Assembly: GCA_030673275.1 (NCBI GenBank)
Contig: DAOVJL010000065.1
Coordinates: 1-6,889 of the forward strand
Reading direction: 5' to 3'
DNA length: 6,889 bases
Source of the DNA: Sulfurimonas sp.
GTDB lineage: Bacteria; Campylobacterota; Campylobacteria; Campylobacterales; Sulfurimonadaceae
In this document: in pieces, positions 1-6,753 of the stretch
Layout of the letters: every line of letters starts with the position of its first letter
Position numbering within the stretch: position 1 is the first letter of the stretch
Position numbers and translations under genes: made by a program
Notes under the pieces: model-generated
The model's input: only the letters and a program-made list of their open reading frames with translations
What the model was told of the DNA's origin: nothing
Database searches by the model: none

Positions 1-246
1 ATATTTTTAAAATCAATTAGTATTTTAAAAAATATACCACTTTTTGCAACAGATGCATTTTATTTTAATGAAAATCAACCAATAAAAGCGATTGGAAAGC
101 TATTTTTTGTTAAGCTCTCTTCAGAAATAAAAACTCAAAAATTAGAAATAGCTCCGAAGTCTAGTTTTAGACTGCCTGATGAGCTTGATTATAGTGAGTT
201 TAGTACAACAGTTGCGCCTCTTTATTGTATTGGAGCTGTTGGATAG
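1..246 (+). CDS. TsaB-like protein, C-terminal part (5' end outside the window)
   Basis: An open frame runs from the left edge to a TAG at 244-246, giving 81 residues of a protein that starts upstream. The first part ([20 protein letters not shown]) fits the segment of TsaB-type proteins after the GPGSFTGxR motif, where a helix leads to a strand and a conserved small-residue stretch. The end ([13 protein letters not shown]) resembles the APxYL-type C-terminus of the family. TsaB is an inactive paralogue of TsaD that dimerises with it in the complex making N6-threonylcarbamoyladenosine (t6A) at tRNA position 37. From memory, Campylobacter jejuni has a protein of this kind between lpxC and thrB, which supports the call. 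The diagnostic N-terminal motifs lie outside the window, so the assignment is inferred from a fragment plus position. Its stop codon overlaps the Shine-Dalgarno of thrB, implying translational coupling. Confidence 0.55.
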   Translation: MFLKSISILKNIPLFATDAFYFNENQPIKAIGKLFFVKLSSEIKTQKLEIAPKSSFRLPDELDYSEFSTTVAPLYCIGAVG

Positions 247-248
247 GA
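245..248 (+). promoter_or_regulatory. Ribosome binding site that sets the thrB start
   Basis: AGGA lies 5 bases before a GTG at 254 and overlaps the stop codon of the upstream gene (TAG, 244-246). The longest open frame begins at an ATG at 179, but that would overlap the upstream gene by 68 bases and add 25 residues with no counterpart in homoserine kinases. A TTG at 239 has GGAG only 3 bases upstream, which is too close. GTG 254 is therefore preferred. Confidence 0.7.
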
Positions 249-253
249 TAAAA

Positions 254-1135
254 GTGACAATAAGTGTACCGGCAACCAGTGCCAACCTTGGACCTGGATT
301 TGATTCTTTAGGTTTAGCAGTTGACTTAAGAAACAGAGTTGAATTTCATCCATCAAAATTTTTCAGTGTTAGTATAAAAGGTGAGGGTGAAAACAATCCA
401 AGACTTAAAGGTAATAATCTTTTTGTTAGTATTTTTAATGACCACTATAATAGACTGACTAAAAAAAGACAAAACTTTAAGTTTACTTTTCATAATCAAA
501 TACCAATGTCAAGAGGACTCGGCAGCTCATCTGCTGTAATTGTCTCAGCAGTAGCGAGTGCACATGAAGCAGCAGGTATAAGAGTATCTAAAAGAAGAAT
601 ACTTAATCACGCATTAGTGTATGAACCACATCCAGATAACATCACTCCGGCAGTAATGGGTGGTTTTAATGCGGCAACGGTAGAAAAAGGTAAAGTGTTT
701 TCTCAAAAAAAGCACCTTCCAGACTATATAAAAGCAATTGTAGTAATTCCAAATAAGCCAATAAGTACATCAAAAGCAAGAACACTTTTGCCTAAATCAT
801 ATTCAAAAGAGAATGCCGTTTATAATCTTTCTCATACAGCACTTAGTGTTGCGGCATTTTTTAATGAAGATTGGGAGATATTAAAACTGGCATCTCAGGA
901 CAGATTTCATCAAAAAGCAAGAATGAAAATTTTACCGGAACTCTTTAGCGTACAAAAAATAGCATATGAAAGTGGAGCGCTGATGAGTACACTCTCAGGC
1001 AGTGGTTCTACATTTTTTTCAATGGCATACGACGAAGATTCAGCAATGATTGCAAACAAACTAAGCCAGAAATTTCCAGACTTTACAGTTAAAGTTTTAA
1101 ATTTTGATAATGATGGACTTATAATAGAGAGATAA
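254..1135 (+). CDS. thrB: Homoserine kinase (GHMP family)
   Basis: Phosphorylates L-homoserine with ATP to O-phospho-L-homoserine, the step before threonine synthase; cytoplasmic. With the GTG start the protein is 293 residues, the length I recall for Helicobacter and Campylobacter ThrB. The N-terminal GHMP motif [12 protein letters not shown] is at residues 6-17. The glycine/serine-rich ATP-binding loop SRGLGSSSA is at 86-94, followed by [12 protein letters not shown] at 126-137, which is typical of homoserine kinases. The C-terminal GHMP motif LSGSGSTFF is at 247-255. All motifs are intact, so the enzyme should be active. The start overlaps nothing but is tightly coupled to the upstream TsaB-like gene (7 bases between stop and start). 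Every arginine codon in thrB appears to be AGA, unlike the core of infB downstream. The 42-base gap to the next gene is the largest in the cluster. Confidence 0.95.
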   Translation: MTISVPATSANLGPGFDSLGLAVDLRNRVEFHPSKFFSVSIKGEGENNPRLKGNNLFVSIFNDHYNRLTKKRQNFKFTFHNQIPMSRGLGSSSAVIVSAVASAHEAAGIRVSKRRILNHALVYEPHPDNITPAVMGGFNAATVEKGKVFSQKKHLPDYIKAIVVIPNKPISTSKARTLLPKSYSKENAVYNLSHTALSVAAFFNEDWEILKLASQDRFHQKARMKILPELFSVQKIAYESGALMSTLSGSGSTFFSMAYDEDSAMIANKLSQKFPDFTVKVLNFDNDGLIIER

Positions 1136-1177
1136 GTTGTAAATATCTTCTATTAAATCAAGGAACTTTTAGGTATA

Positions 1178-1441
1178 ATGGCGAAAAAATTTAACCAACC
1201 CCTTAGAATGTGTATATCTTGCAGGCAAAGAGATACACAGAACAAGCTTCTTAGACTTCAGTGTGAAAATACACAACTTAGTCTTTTTAGAGGTAATGGT
1301 AGAAGTTTTTATTTATGTAAAGTTTGTCTAAAAGACCAAAAGAGGGTTTTAAAAGCACTTATGCGTCAATGCAGAAGTGGCGATAAAGATAAATTTTCGA
1401 ACATACTAAAGGAGATCATCACTGATGACAGAAAAAGTTAG
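1178..1441 (+). CDS. ylxR: YlxR-family (DUF448) small RNA-binding-like protein
   Basis: An 87-residue basic protein of the YlxR/DUF448 family. The family signature shows as RMCISCRQR at residues 10-18, an LLRL strand at 24-27, and [10 protein letters not shown] at 41-50. Two CxxC pairs (C12/C15 and C47/C50) could bind a metal, although the family is not always described as a zinc protein. YlxR proteins are small and basic, are encoded just before infB in many bacteria, and have been proposed as RNA-binding or regulatory proteins; the precise role is unsettled. The C-terminal tail (from about 63) is charged and looks disordered. The start has AGG 4 bases upstream. The 3' end overlaps infB by 17 bases in a different frame, so the two genes are probably translationally coupled. 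Confidence 0.85.
   Translation: MAKKFNQPLRMCISCRQRDTQNKLLRLQCENTQLSLFRGNGRSFYLCKVCLKDQKRVLKALMRQCRSGDKDKFSNILKEIITDDRKS
1409..1414 (+). promoter_or_regulatory. Strong Shine-Dalgarno of infB inside ylxR
   Basis: AAGGAG lies 10 bases before the ATG at 1425 and within the coding part of ylxR. It is the closest match to the anti-Shine-Dalgarno among the junctions in the cluster, as expected for an abundant translation factor. It supports the infB start even though this start lies inside the preceding gene. Confidence 0.65.
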
Positions 1442-4010
1442 CGTTAAAGAAATTGCAGACGAGCTGGGAATTGCTTCTAAAGATGTCTTAGAAAAAGCTA
1501 AGAGCATGGGTATAGAAGTAAAAGCTGCACAGAGTAAAGTTAGTATGGAACAAGCAGAAGAAATTGCAAACTATATTATGAATGGTGAGACTGTAGAAGC
1601 ACCAGTACCAGAAGTAAAAGCACCTGCAAAAGCAAAAGATGATACTCCTAAAGAAGATGCTCCTGATAAAGATGCTAAAAAAACAGAGACTAAAAAAGAT
1701 GCTCTTGAGGTAAAAAAAGAAGAATCTAAGCCTGAAGAAGATAAAAAATCAGAAGTGAAAAAAGAAGAAACTCCTAAAGAAGCTTCTAAAGATGGATCTC
1801 TAAAAGTTGTTGAGCCTAAAAAAATGCAGATTAAAAGATCTGGTCTTAAGATTGTTAAAAAGAGAAAGCCAAAAGTAGAAGAGAGCTATAGTGCTCCTGA
1901 AAAACAAGCTGCATCAGTATCTTCGTATGGCAGGATGAGTGCTGAGGCTTTAGAAGAGTTGGCAAGTAAGAAAAAAAGCAAACAACAGTCTTCAACTGCT
2001 AGAAAGCAAGAGCAGGGCACAAGGATGGATATCTTTGGTGGTTCTATGAGTGATGTATCTATGGATATGGATGATCAGGTAACGCTACTTGATTTAAATG
2101 CTACAGAGCGTCGTGAAATGATGCCGGAACAGCCTAAAAAACCAAGAGCTCCCAAGCCAGCCGGTAGAAATGCAAATAAAAAAGCAGCTCCAAGAGGTAG
2201 AAAAGTATCTCGTGATAAGAGAAAAAAATATGCTAAAGCTACTCAAGAAGATGTAGTTGTAACTCATGTTGAAATTCCTGAAGATATTCGTGTTTATGAG
2301 TTTGCTGAAAAACTAAACCGTCCTATGTCAGACATCATTAAAGTACTTTTTGATCTTGGAATGATGATGACTAAGAATGATTTTTTAGGAAATGATGAGA
2401 TTGAAATTTTAAGTGAAGAGTTTGAAGTTGAAGTAACAATCATTGATCCTAAAGATGAGTTTACTCATGCAGTAGAAGATATTGAAGAAGATCCAGATGC
2501 TACTGAGAGACCTCCTATTATTACAATTATGGGACATGTTGACCATGGTAAAACTTCACTCCTTGACGCAATTCGTGAAGCAAAAGTAACTGAGGGTGAA
2601 GCTGGCGGAATTACACAGCATATCGGTGCTTATACGATTGAACAACACGGTAAAGCAATCACATTTATAGATACTCCGGGTCACGCAGCATTCTCACATA
2701 TGCGTAAACGCGGTACTGACATTACAGATATTATCATTATCGTTGTAGCTGCTGATGATGGTGTTAAACCTCAAACAGAAGAGGTTATCAAGCTAGCACA
2801 GGAATCAGGCGCTCCAGTAATTGTTGCACTTAATAAAATGGATAAAGAGACAGCTCAACCAGATTTAGTAAAAGGTCAAATGGCAGAGCGTGATATGAAT
2901 CCAGCTGATTGGGGTGGAGATATTGAATTTATCCCTGTTTCTGCAAAAACTGGGATGGGTATTGACGATTTACTTGAAAATATTCTACTTACTGCTGATG
3001 TTCTTGAACTTAAAGCAAATGAAAATGCTCTAGCTAAAGCAGCAGTTGTTGAGTCTTCACTCGAAAAAGGTCGTGGTCCAGTCGCAACAGTGATTGTTCA
3101 AAATGGTACACTTAAAGTTGGTGATTATGTTGTTTGTGGTGCATCTTATGGTCGTGTTAAAGCCCTTATTGATGAAAATAATAAACAAGTTAAGATTCTG
3201 CTTCCAAGTCATACAGCACAAGTAGCAGGACTTAGTGAAGTTCCAGCTTCTGGTGAAGTTATGACTGTAATGAGTAGTGATAAAGAGGCTAAAGAGTATG
3301 CTCAAAAACGTCATGAGTATGACAGACATAAAGAGCTTTCTCACTCTAAAAAATCAACTTTAGAAGATATGACTTCTATGATTGCAGAGGGTAAACTTAA
3401 ATCTCTTAAAATCGTTCTTAAAACAGATGTTCATGGTACACTAGAAGCTCTTAAGTCTTCGCTTAGTGAACTTAGAAATGAAGAGGTAAAAGTTGATGTT
3501 ATTTCTACTGGTGTCGGTGGAATTACAGAGAATGATGTTGAGTTAGCAAGTGCAAGTGAGAATTGTATTTTACTTGGGTTTAACATTCGTCCAACTGGTG
3601 CTGTAAAAGCTTTAGCTAAACAAAGAGGGATAGAGATTAGAAACTACTCTATAATCTATCAGCTTCTTGATGATGTTACCAGTATGTTAACTGGTATGAT
3701 GGAAACTAAGTATAACGAAGAGAATACTGGTCAAGCTGATGTTAAAGATACATTTAAAACACCAAAAGGTATGATTGCCGGTTGTGTTGTTGTTGATGGT
3801 AAACTTATCCGTGGTGGTCTTGTTCGTGTTATCCGTGAGGGTGTTGTTATTTACGAAGGTGAACTTACTTCTCTTAAACGTTTCAAAGATGATGTTGAAG
3901 AGATTGGTAACGGTTATGAGTGTGGTGTTGGCATAAAAGGTTACGACGATGTTGTAGTTGGAGATGTTATTGAGACATTCAAAAAAGTTGAGCAAAAAAT
4001 TTCTCTGTGA
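1425..4010 (+). CDS. infB: Translation initiation factor IF2
   Basis: An 861-residue GTPase that brings initiator fMet-tRNA to the 30S subunit and promotes 50S joining. Domains in order: an IF2_N helical module at about 4-52; a long linker rich in Lys, Glu, Ala and Pro (about 57-280); a second IF2_N-like module at about 285-345; and the G domain from about 364. GTPase motifs are complete: G1 GHVDHGKT (370-377), G2 around GGITQHIG (394-401), G3 DTPGH (416-420), G4 NKMD (470-473) and G5 SAK (506-508). H420 is the catalytic histidine position of translational GTPases. The EF-Tu-like domain II spans about 545-640, IF2 domain 3 about 645-730, and the C2 domain that binds fMet-tRNA about 745-861. 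The gene overlaps ylxR by 17 bases and rbfA by 4. Arginine codons shift from mostly AGA in the linker to mostly CGT in the G domain and after it. Confidence 0.98.
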   Translation: MTEKVSVKEIADELGIASKDVLEKAKSMGIEVKAAQSKVSMEQAEEIANYIMNGETVEAPVPEVKAPAKAKDDTPKEDAPDKDAKKTETKKDALEVKKEESKPEEDKKSEVKKEETPKEASKDGSLKVVEPKKMQIKRSGLKIVKKRKPKVEESYSAPEKQAASVSSYGRMSAEALEELASKKKSKQQSSTARKQEQGTRMDIFGGSMSDVSMDMDDQVTLLDLNATERREMMPEQPKKPRAPKPAGRNANKKAAPRGRKVSRDKRKKYAKATQEDVVVTHVEIPEDIRVYEFAEKLNRPMSDIIKVLFDLGMMMTKNDFLGNDEIEILSEEFEVEVTIIDPKDEFTHAVEDIEEDPDATERPPIITIMGHVDHGKTSLLDAIREAKVTEGEAGGITQHIGAYTIEQHGKAITFIDTPGHAAFSHMRKRGTDITDIIIIVVAADDGVKPQTEEVIKLAQESGAPVIVALNKMDKETAQPDLVKGQMAERDMNPADWGGDIEFIPVSAKTGMGIDDLLENILLTADVLELKANENALAKAAVVESSLEKGRGPVATVIVQNGTLKVGDYVVCGASYGRVKALIDENNKQVKILLPSHTAQVAGLSEVPASGEVMTVMSSDKEAKEYAQKRHEYDRHKELSHSKKSTLEDMTSMIAEGKLKSLKIVLKTDVHGTLEALKSSLSELRNEEVKVDVISTGVGGITENDVELASASENCILLGFNIRPTGAVKALAKQRGIEIRNYSIIYQLLDDVTSMLTGMMETKYNEENTGQADVKDTFKTPKGMIAGCVVVDGKLIRGGLVRVIREGVVIYEGELTSLKRFKDDVEEIGNGYECGVGIKGYDDVVVGDVIETFKKVEQKISL

Positions 4011-4357
4011 CCGAAGCTGAAATAAAACTCAAAAGGACAGAGTCAATTCTTTTAGAGTTGATTCCAGAAGCTCTTGGCAGTTTAAATGATAAAAGATTAC
4101 ATGAGATAGATGTGATTGAAGTTAAATGTTCTCGCGGAAGAAGTGATGCAAAGGTCTATCTTGACCCAGCCTTACTAAATGAGCAAGAAAAAAGAGACTA
4201 TCTAAAACTACTTCGTAAAGCTCGTCCAATAGTTGAAACATTTTGTTTAAAAGATCAAGGTTGGTTTCGTTCTCCAAAATTAGCATTTGAATTTGATGAA
4301 CAACTAAAAAAGTCTCAAAATATTGAAGAGCTTTTTAAGCGTATTGCAAAGGATTAA
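4007..4357 (+). CDS. rbfA: Ribosome-binding factor A (30S maturation)
   Basis: A 116-residue protein of the RbfA family, a single KH-like domain protein that binds the immature 30S subunit and helps process the 5' end of 16S rRNA, notably in cold adaptation. The N-terminal helix ([17 protein letters not shown], residues 10-26) is followed by strand segments [11 protein letters not shown] and DAKVYLDP (34-54), the typical helix-strand-strand layout. A C-terminal [14 protein letters not shown] segment (about 87-100) matches the RSPxLxFxxDxxL-type ending of the family. The start is a GTG at 4007 that shares bases with the TGA of infB (GTGA). No good Shine-Dalgarno is visible, so translation probably depends on ribosomes ending infB. 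The next ATG in frame is far too late. The overall pattern agrees with the Campylobacter protein as I recall it. Confidence 0.92.
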   Translation: MTEAEIKLKRTESILLELIPEALGSLNDKRLHEIDVIEVKCSRGRSDAKVYLDPALLNEQEKRDYLKLLRKARPIVETFCLKDQGWFRSPKLAFEFDEQLKKSQNIEELFKRIAKD

Positions 4358-4359
4358 GT

Positions 4360-4809
4360 ATGAGTCTAGAAAGTGATATCAATTCGTTAGTTTCATCAGT
4401 TGATTTAGAACTTTACGATACTTCGACTGTAAGTGAAGGCGATGATACTATCTACCGTGTTAGTGTTCTTTCTACTGAAATAGAAAATGGGAAAAGAAAA
4501 GCTGTAAGCCTTGACACTTGCGTTGAACTTACTCATCTTATATCTCCACTTCTTGATGTAACACCACCTGTTTCAGGTGACTATAGACTAGAAGTTGGAA
4601 GCCCTGGAATCGAGAGAAAATTAACTTCTGTAAAACAGTTTGCTATGAGCGTTGGTGAGAGAGTTTCACTTTTATTAAAAGACAAAACTAAAATCAAAGC
4701 ATTACTTGTTAAAGTTGAAGACTCTAAAATATTTCTTGAAGTTGACGGCGAAGAAACTTCTGTAGATTTTGGTGAAATTGCAAAAGCAAAAACATATTTT
4801 GAATGGTAA
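4360..4809 (+). CDS. rimP: Ribosome maturation factor RimP
   Basis: A 149-residue RimP (YhbC/DUF150) protein, which binds free 30S subunits and assists late assembly of the small subunit. The family signature YRLEVGSPGIERKL lies at residues 75-88, matching the usual YxLEVSSPGxxRxL. It follows an N-terminal alpha/beta domain (about 1-80) containing the SLDTCVELTHLISPLLD helix (50-66). The SH3-like C-terminal domain covers about 92-149 and contains VDFGEIAKAK, the usual strand near the C-terminus. AAGGA lies 6 bases before the ATG, and the gap after rbfA is only 2 bases. In most bacteria rimP begins the nusA-infB operon; here it follows rbfA. This places 30S assembly factors rbfA and rimP side by side. 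Confidence 0.95.
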   Translation: MSLESDINSLVSSVDLELYDTSTVSEGDDTIYRVSVLSTEIENGKRKAVSLDTCVELTHLISPLLDVTPPVSGDYRLEVGSPGIERKLTSVKQFAMSVGERVSLLLKDKTKIKALLVKVEDSKIFLEVDGEETSVDFGEIAKAKTYFEW

Positions 4810-5813
4810 TTAACAGTAGCTTTTATATGAGCCTTGCCCTCAAAGAGGCTTGGAAATATCAAGGTTTAACATATCCAAATCCTGCAGTTGGTTGTAGTCT
4901 TGTTGGAGCTAATGGTGAAATATTAGCTGTCGAAGCTCACAGGCGTGCAGGAGAGCCACATGCAGAAGTTGAAGCTCTTAAAACTGCTTACTATAAACTT
5001 ACAAATGATGAAAAGATTTCGGAACTGACTTTATCATCTGATATTCACACATTCCTTTTAGAAAATCATAATAACTGTTTTGAAAATATATCATTATACA
5101 CAACCCTTGAGCCATGTTCACATGTAGGAAAAACACCATCTTGTGCAAGCCTTATTTCAAGTTTAGGGATAAAAAAACTGTATGTAGGTTCAAATGACTC
5201 AAATTTAGAGGCATCAGGCGGCAATGAAATCATTAAAAAATCTGGTCTACATGTAGAGGATGGAGTTTTAGAAAAAGAGTGTGATGCTCTGCTTAAACCA
5301 TTTAACATGTGGAATCAAAAAAGTTTTATTTTTTTTAAATGGGCACAAAGACTTAATGGCACTACTGATGATGGAATCATAAGCTCAAAAGAGTCAAGAA
5401 AAAATGTACATGCTATGAGAGATGTGTGTGATTTACTTGTAATTGGCGGGAATACAGTTAGGATTGACAGACCAACTTTGGATGCAAGATTAGTAGATGG
5501 AAAAGCTCCAGATATTCTGATACTTTCACAAGAAAAAGATTTTGATAAAACGATTCCTCTTTTTAGTATAAAAAACAGAAAAGTAATTATTTCTGATAAT
5601 TTATCAGAGATGGACAATTATAAAAATATTATGATAGAAGGAAGTTCAAAAATGTTTGAACTTACTCGTGATATAGTGGACTACTATTTATGTTATTTAG
5701 CTCCAACACTTGGTGGAAATAGTAGTTTTGAAAAAATAAATGATAAATTTGAAATTTTAAATACAGAAAAAGAAGCACAAGATATAATAATGTGGATGAA
5801 AAGGGAAATATAG
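4803..5813 (+). CDS. ribD: Bifunctional riboflavin biosynthesis deaminase/reductase RibD
   Basis: Performs two steps of riboflavin synthesis: zinc-dependent deamination of the GTP-derived pyrimidine, then NADPH-dependent reduction of its ribosyl group. The deaminase domain (about 5-150) has YPNPAVGC (24-31), the catalytic HAE (53-55) and the zinc site PCSHVGKTPSC (104-114). About 45 residues separate HAE from the second zinc motif, roughly 15-20 more than in typical enzymes; I recall a similar extension in Campylobacter. The reductase domain (about 172-336) is short and divergent: the usual KxAxSLDG is KWAQRLNG (179-186), the VGxxTxxxDxPxLxxR motif survives as VIGGNTVRIDRPTLDAR (213-229), and the EGG loop is EGS. 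Total length is 336, against about 360-370 usually. The start at 4803 overlaps the end of rimP by 7 bases with no clear Shine-Dalgarno; an ATG at 4827 is an alternative. Confidence 0.93.
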   Translation: MVINSSFYMSLALKEAWKYQGLTYPNPAVGCSLVGANGEILAVEAHRRAGEPHAEVEALKTAYYKLTNDEKISELTLSSDIHTFLLENHNNCFENISLYTTLEPCSHVGKTPSCASLISSLGIKKLYVGSNDSNLEASGGNEIIKKSGLHVEDGVLEKECDALLKPFNMWNQKSFIFFKWAQRLNGTTDDGIISSKESRKNVHAMRDVCDLLVIGGNTVRIDRPTLDARLVDGKAPDILILSQEKDFDKTIPLFSIKNRKVIISDNLSEMDNYKNIMIEGSSKMFELTRDIVDYYLCYLAPTLGGNSSFEKINDKFEILNTEKEAQDIIMWMKREI

Positions 5814-5816
5814 ATT

Positions 5817-6527
5817 ATGGAAAAGCAAGAAAAAATCGTATCAATGTTTGATGATATTGCACCAACTTATGACACAGCAAATCGTGTCATGAGTATGGGT
5901 GTAGATAAAAGCTGGAGACGAAAAGCTTGTGACCTAGCTTATGAATTTTACGGACAAGATTCTTTAGATAAGATTATTGATGTAGCATGTGGAACTGGCG
6001 ATATGATGGACTTTTGGAAAAAAAGATCAGAGGTTAACGGAATTGCTATAGGTGAAATTGTTGGTGTTGACCCGTCAAATGGAATGGTTGATGTCGCTCG
6101 TGAGAAGTACCCTAAATTTAATTACCACATATCAAAAGCAACAGAGATTCCTCTTGAAGATTTAAGCGGGGATATACTAAGTATTACATACGGAATAAGA
6201 AATGTTGTTGAGAGAAAAAAAGCACTTGATGAGTTTAACAGAGTTTTGAAAAAAGATGGACTTGTTGTTATTTTAGAATTTATGAAAAATGAGAATCCAT
6301 CTACATTAGGGAAAATCAGAGATTTCTATATGAATAAAATACTACCAAAAGTTGGTGGTTTTATCTCTAAAAATTTAGAAGCTTATGAGTATTTACCAAA
6401 CTCTATAGAAGATTTTTCAACTGTAGAAAATATGAAAAAAGAGTTAGAAGAAGCTGGTTTTGAAATGCTTTATGCAAAAAGTTTTTCTATGGATATTTCC
6501 ACTCTTTTAATTGCAAGAAAAAAATAA
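5817..6527 (+). CDS. ubiE: Demethylmenaquinone/quinone C-methyltransferase (UbiE/MenG family)
   Basis: A 236-residue S-adenosylmethionine-dependent methyltransferase that adds the ring C-methyl group in the last steps of menaquinone (or ubiquinone) synthesis. Residues 9-32 (SMFDDIAPTYDTANRVMSMG) match the family N-terminus (FDxIAxxYDxxNxxxSxG). The SAM-binding motif I is DVACGTGD (55-62), the acidic residue binding the ribose is in GVDPS (83-87), and the UbiE signature GIRNV followed by ALDEFNRVLKKDG lies at about 126-148. The C-terminal YLPNSIEDF segment fits the YLPxSIxxF signature. Campylobacterota use menaquinone as their main quinone, so the likely role is demethylmenaquinone methylation (inferred). 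AGGGA lies 10 bases before the ATG, and the gap after ribD is 3 bases. It is the last gene of the cluster; the repeat element starts about 40 bases further on. Confidence 0.93.
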   Translation: MEKQEKIVSMFDDIAPTYDTANRVMSMGVDKSWRRKACDLAYEFYGQDSLDKIIDVACGTGDMMDFWKKRSEVNGIAIGEIVGVDPSNGMVDVAREKYPKFNYHISKATEIPLEDLSGDILSITYGIRNVVERKKALDEFNRVLKKDGLVVILEFMKNENPSTLGKIRDFYMNKILPKVGGFISKNLEAYEYLPNSIEDFSTVENMKKELEEAGFEMLYAKSFSMDISTLLIARKK

Positions 6528-6568
6528 CTATCAGTAAATAAAACGTCTACTTAATACAGCATTGTTCA

Positions 6569-6593
6569 TTACTTTTTTTTAGAAAAAAAGTAA
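6569..6593. repeat. Perfect A/T hairpin downstream of ubiE
   Basis: TTACTTTTTTT (6569-6579) and AAAAAAAGTAA (6583-6593) form an 11-pair perfect stem with a 3-base loop. It contains only two G-C-type contacts' worth of stability (one C-G pair), so it is a weak structure in RNA. There is no run of T after the stem on the + strand, so it is not a classical intrinsic terminator for ubiE. The left arm and its flank, TTCATTACTTTTT (6565-6577), are echoed at 6616-6628 with one mismatch, linking it to the adjoining larger repeat. Confidence 0.6.
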
Positions 6594-6605
6594 AATAAAA
6601 AAATC

Positions 6606-6737
6606 GCACACAAAATTCATCACTTTTTCCATACAAACTATAAAATATTTGGAGTCTGCGGAACTCGCTATGCTCAAACAGTCCTCGACTTTTTTCCAAA
6701 TATTTTAAAGTTTGTCTGGGCGATTCATGGTGTGTGC
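6606..6737. repeat. Long imperfect inverted repeat with a GC-richer loop (dispersed-repeat candidate)
   Basis: The main stem pairs 6633-6653 with 6695-6715 at 20 of 21 positions, including a perfect 12-base block (AAAATATTTGGA against TCCAAATATTTT). Further out, GCACACA (6606-6612) pairs with TGTGTGC (6731-6737). The loop at 6654-6694 can form a smaller stem (GTC and GGA on the left with TCC and GAC on the right) around the central GAACTCGCTATGCTCAAACA. The loop is richer in G and C than the surroundings. The form, an extragenic palindrome just after an operon, is that of a REP-like or miniature transposable element; I have an impression of similar strings in other genomes of this group but cannot verify copy number. 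The hairpin might also stop transcription of the ubiE operon. No target-site duplication was seen. Confidence 0.6.
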
Positions 6738-6747
6738 AGACGGCCGT

Positions 6748-6753
6748 TATAAT
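6748..6753 (+). promoter_or_regulatory. Candidate sigma-70 -10 box
   Basis: An exact TATAAT follows the inverted repeat. The -35 position (about 6724-6730, TTCATGG) matches TTGACA poorly, but Campylobacterota promoters often lack a conserved -35. AT-rich DNA makes chance matches common. If used, it would read toward a gene beyond the right edge; no start codon with a meaningful reading frame follows it inside the window. Confidence 0.3.

Noticed and set aside
179..253. N-terminal extension of thrB from the ATG at 179
   Set aside because: It overlaps the upstream gene by 68 bases, adds 25 residues without a match to the family, and has no fitting ribosome binding site; GTG 254 has AGGA at the right distance and gives the usual length.
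1174..1179. TATAAT overlapping the ylxR start codon as a promoter
   Set aside because: It would start transcription inside ylxR, has no acceptable -35, and arises from the AGGTATA-ATG leader; probably chance in AT-rich DNA.
3057..3344. Minus-strand open frame inside infB
   Set aside because: It lies opposite an intact, highly conserved IF2 domain; its product is rich in Thr, Asn and Phe from complementing infB codons and has no recognisable motif.
3687..3995. Minus-strand open frame inside the 3' end of infB
   Set aside because: Antisense to the IF2 C2 domain, with Asn/Thr-rich low-complexity content; a shadow of the real gene.
4581..4862. Minus-strand open frame across the rimP/ribD junction
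   Set aside because: Overlaps two well-supported genes on the other strand and resembles no known protein.
5066..5617. Two minus-strand open frames inside ribD
   Set aside because: Both are antisense to conserved RibD sequence, including the zinc motif, and show no domain of their own.
6569..6600. Classical rho-independent terminator after ubiE
   Set aside because: The stem is nearly all A/T and is followed by A-rich, not T-rich, sequence on the + strand.
6606..6737. CRISPR-like or tRNA-like structure
   Set aside because: There is only one palindromic unit with no regularly spaced repeats, and no cloverleaf or T-loop motif is present.
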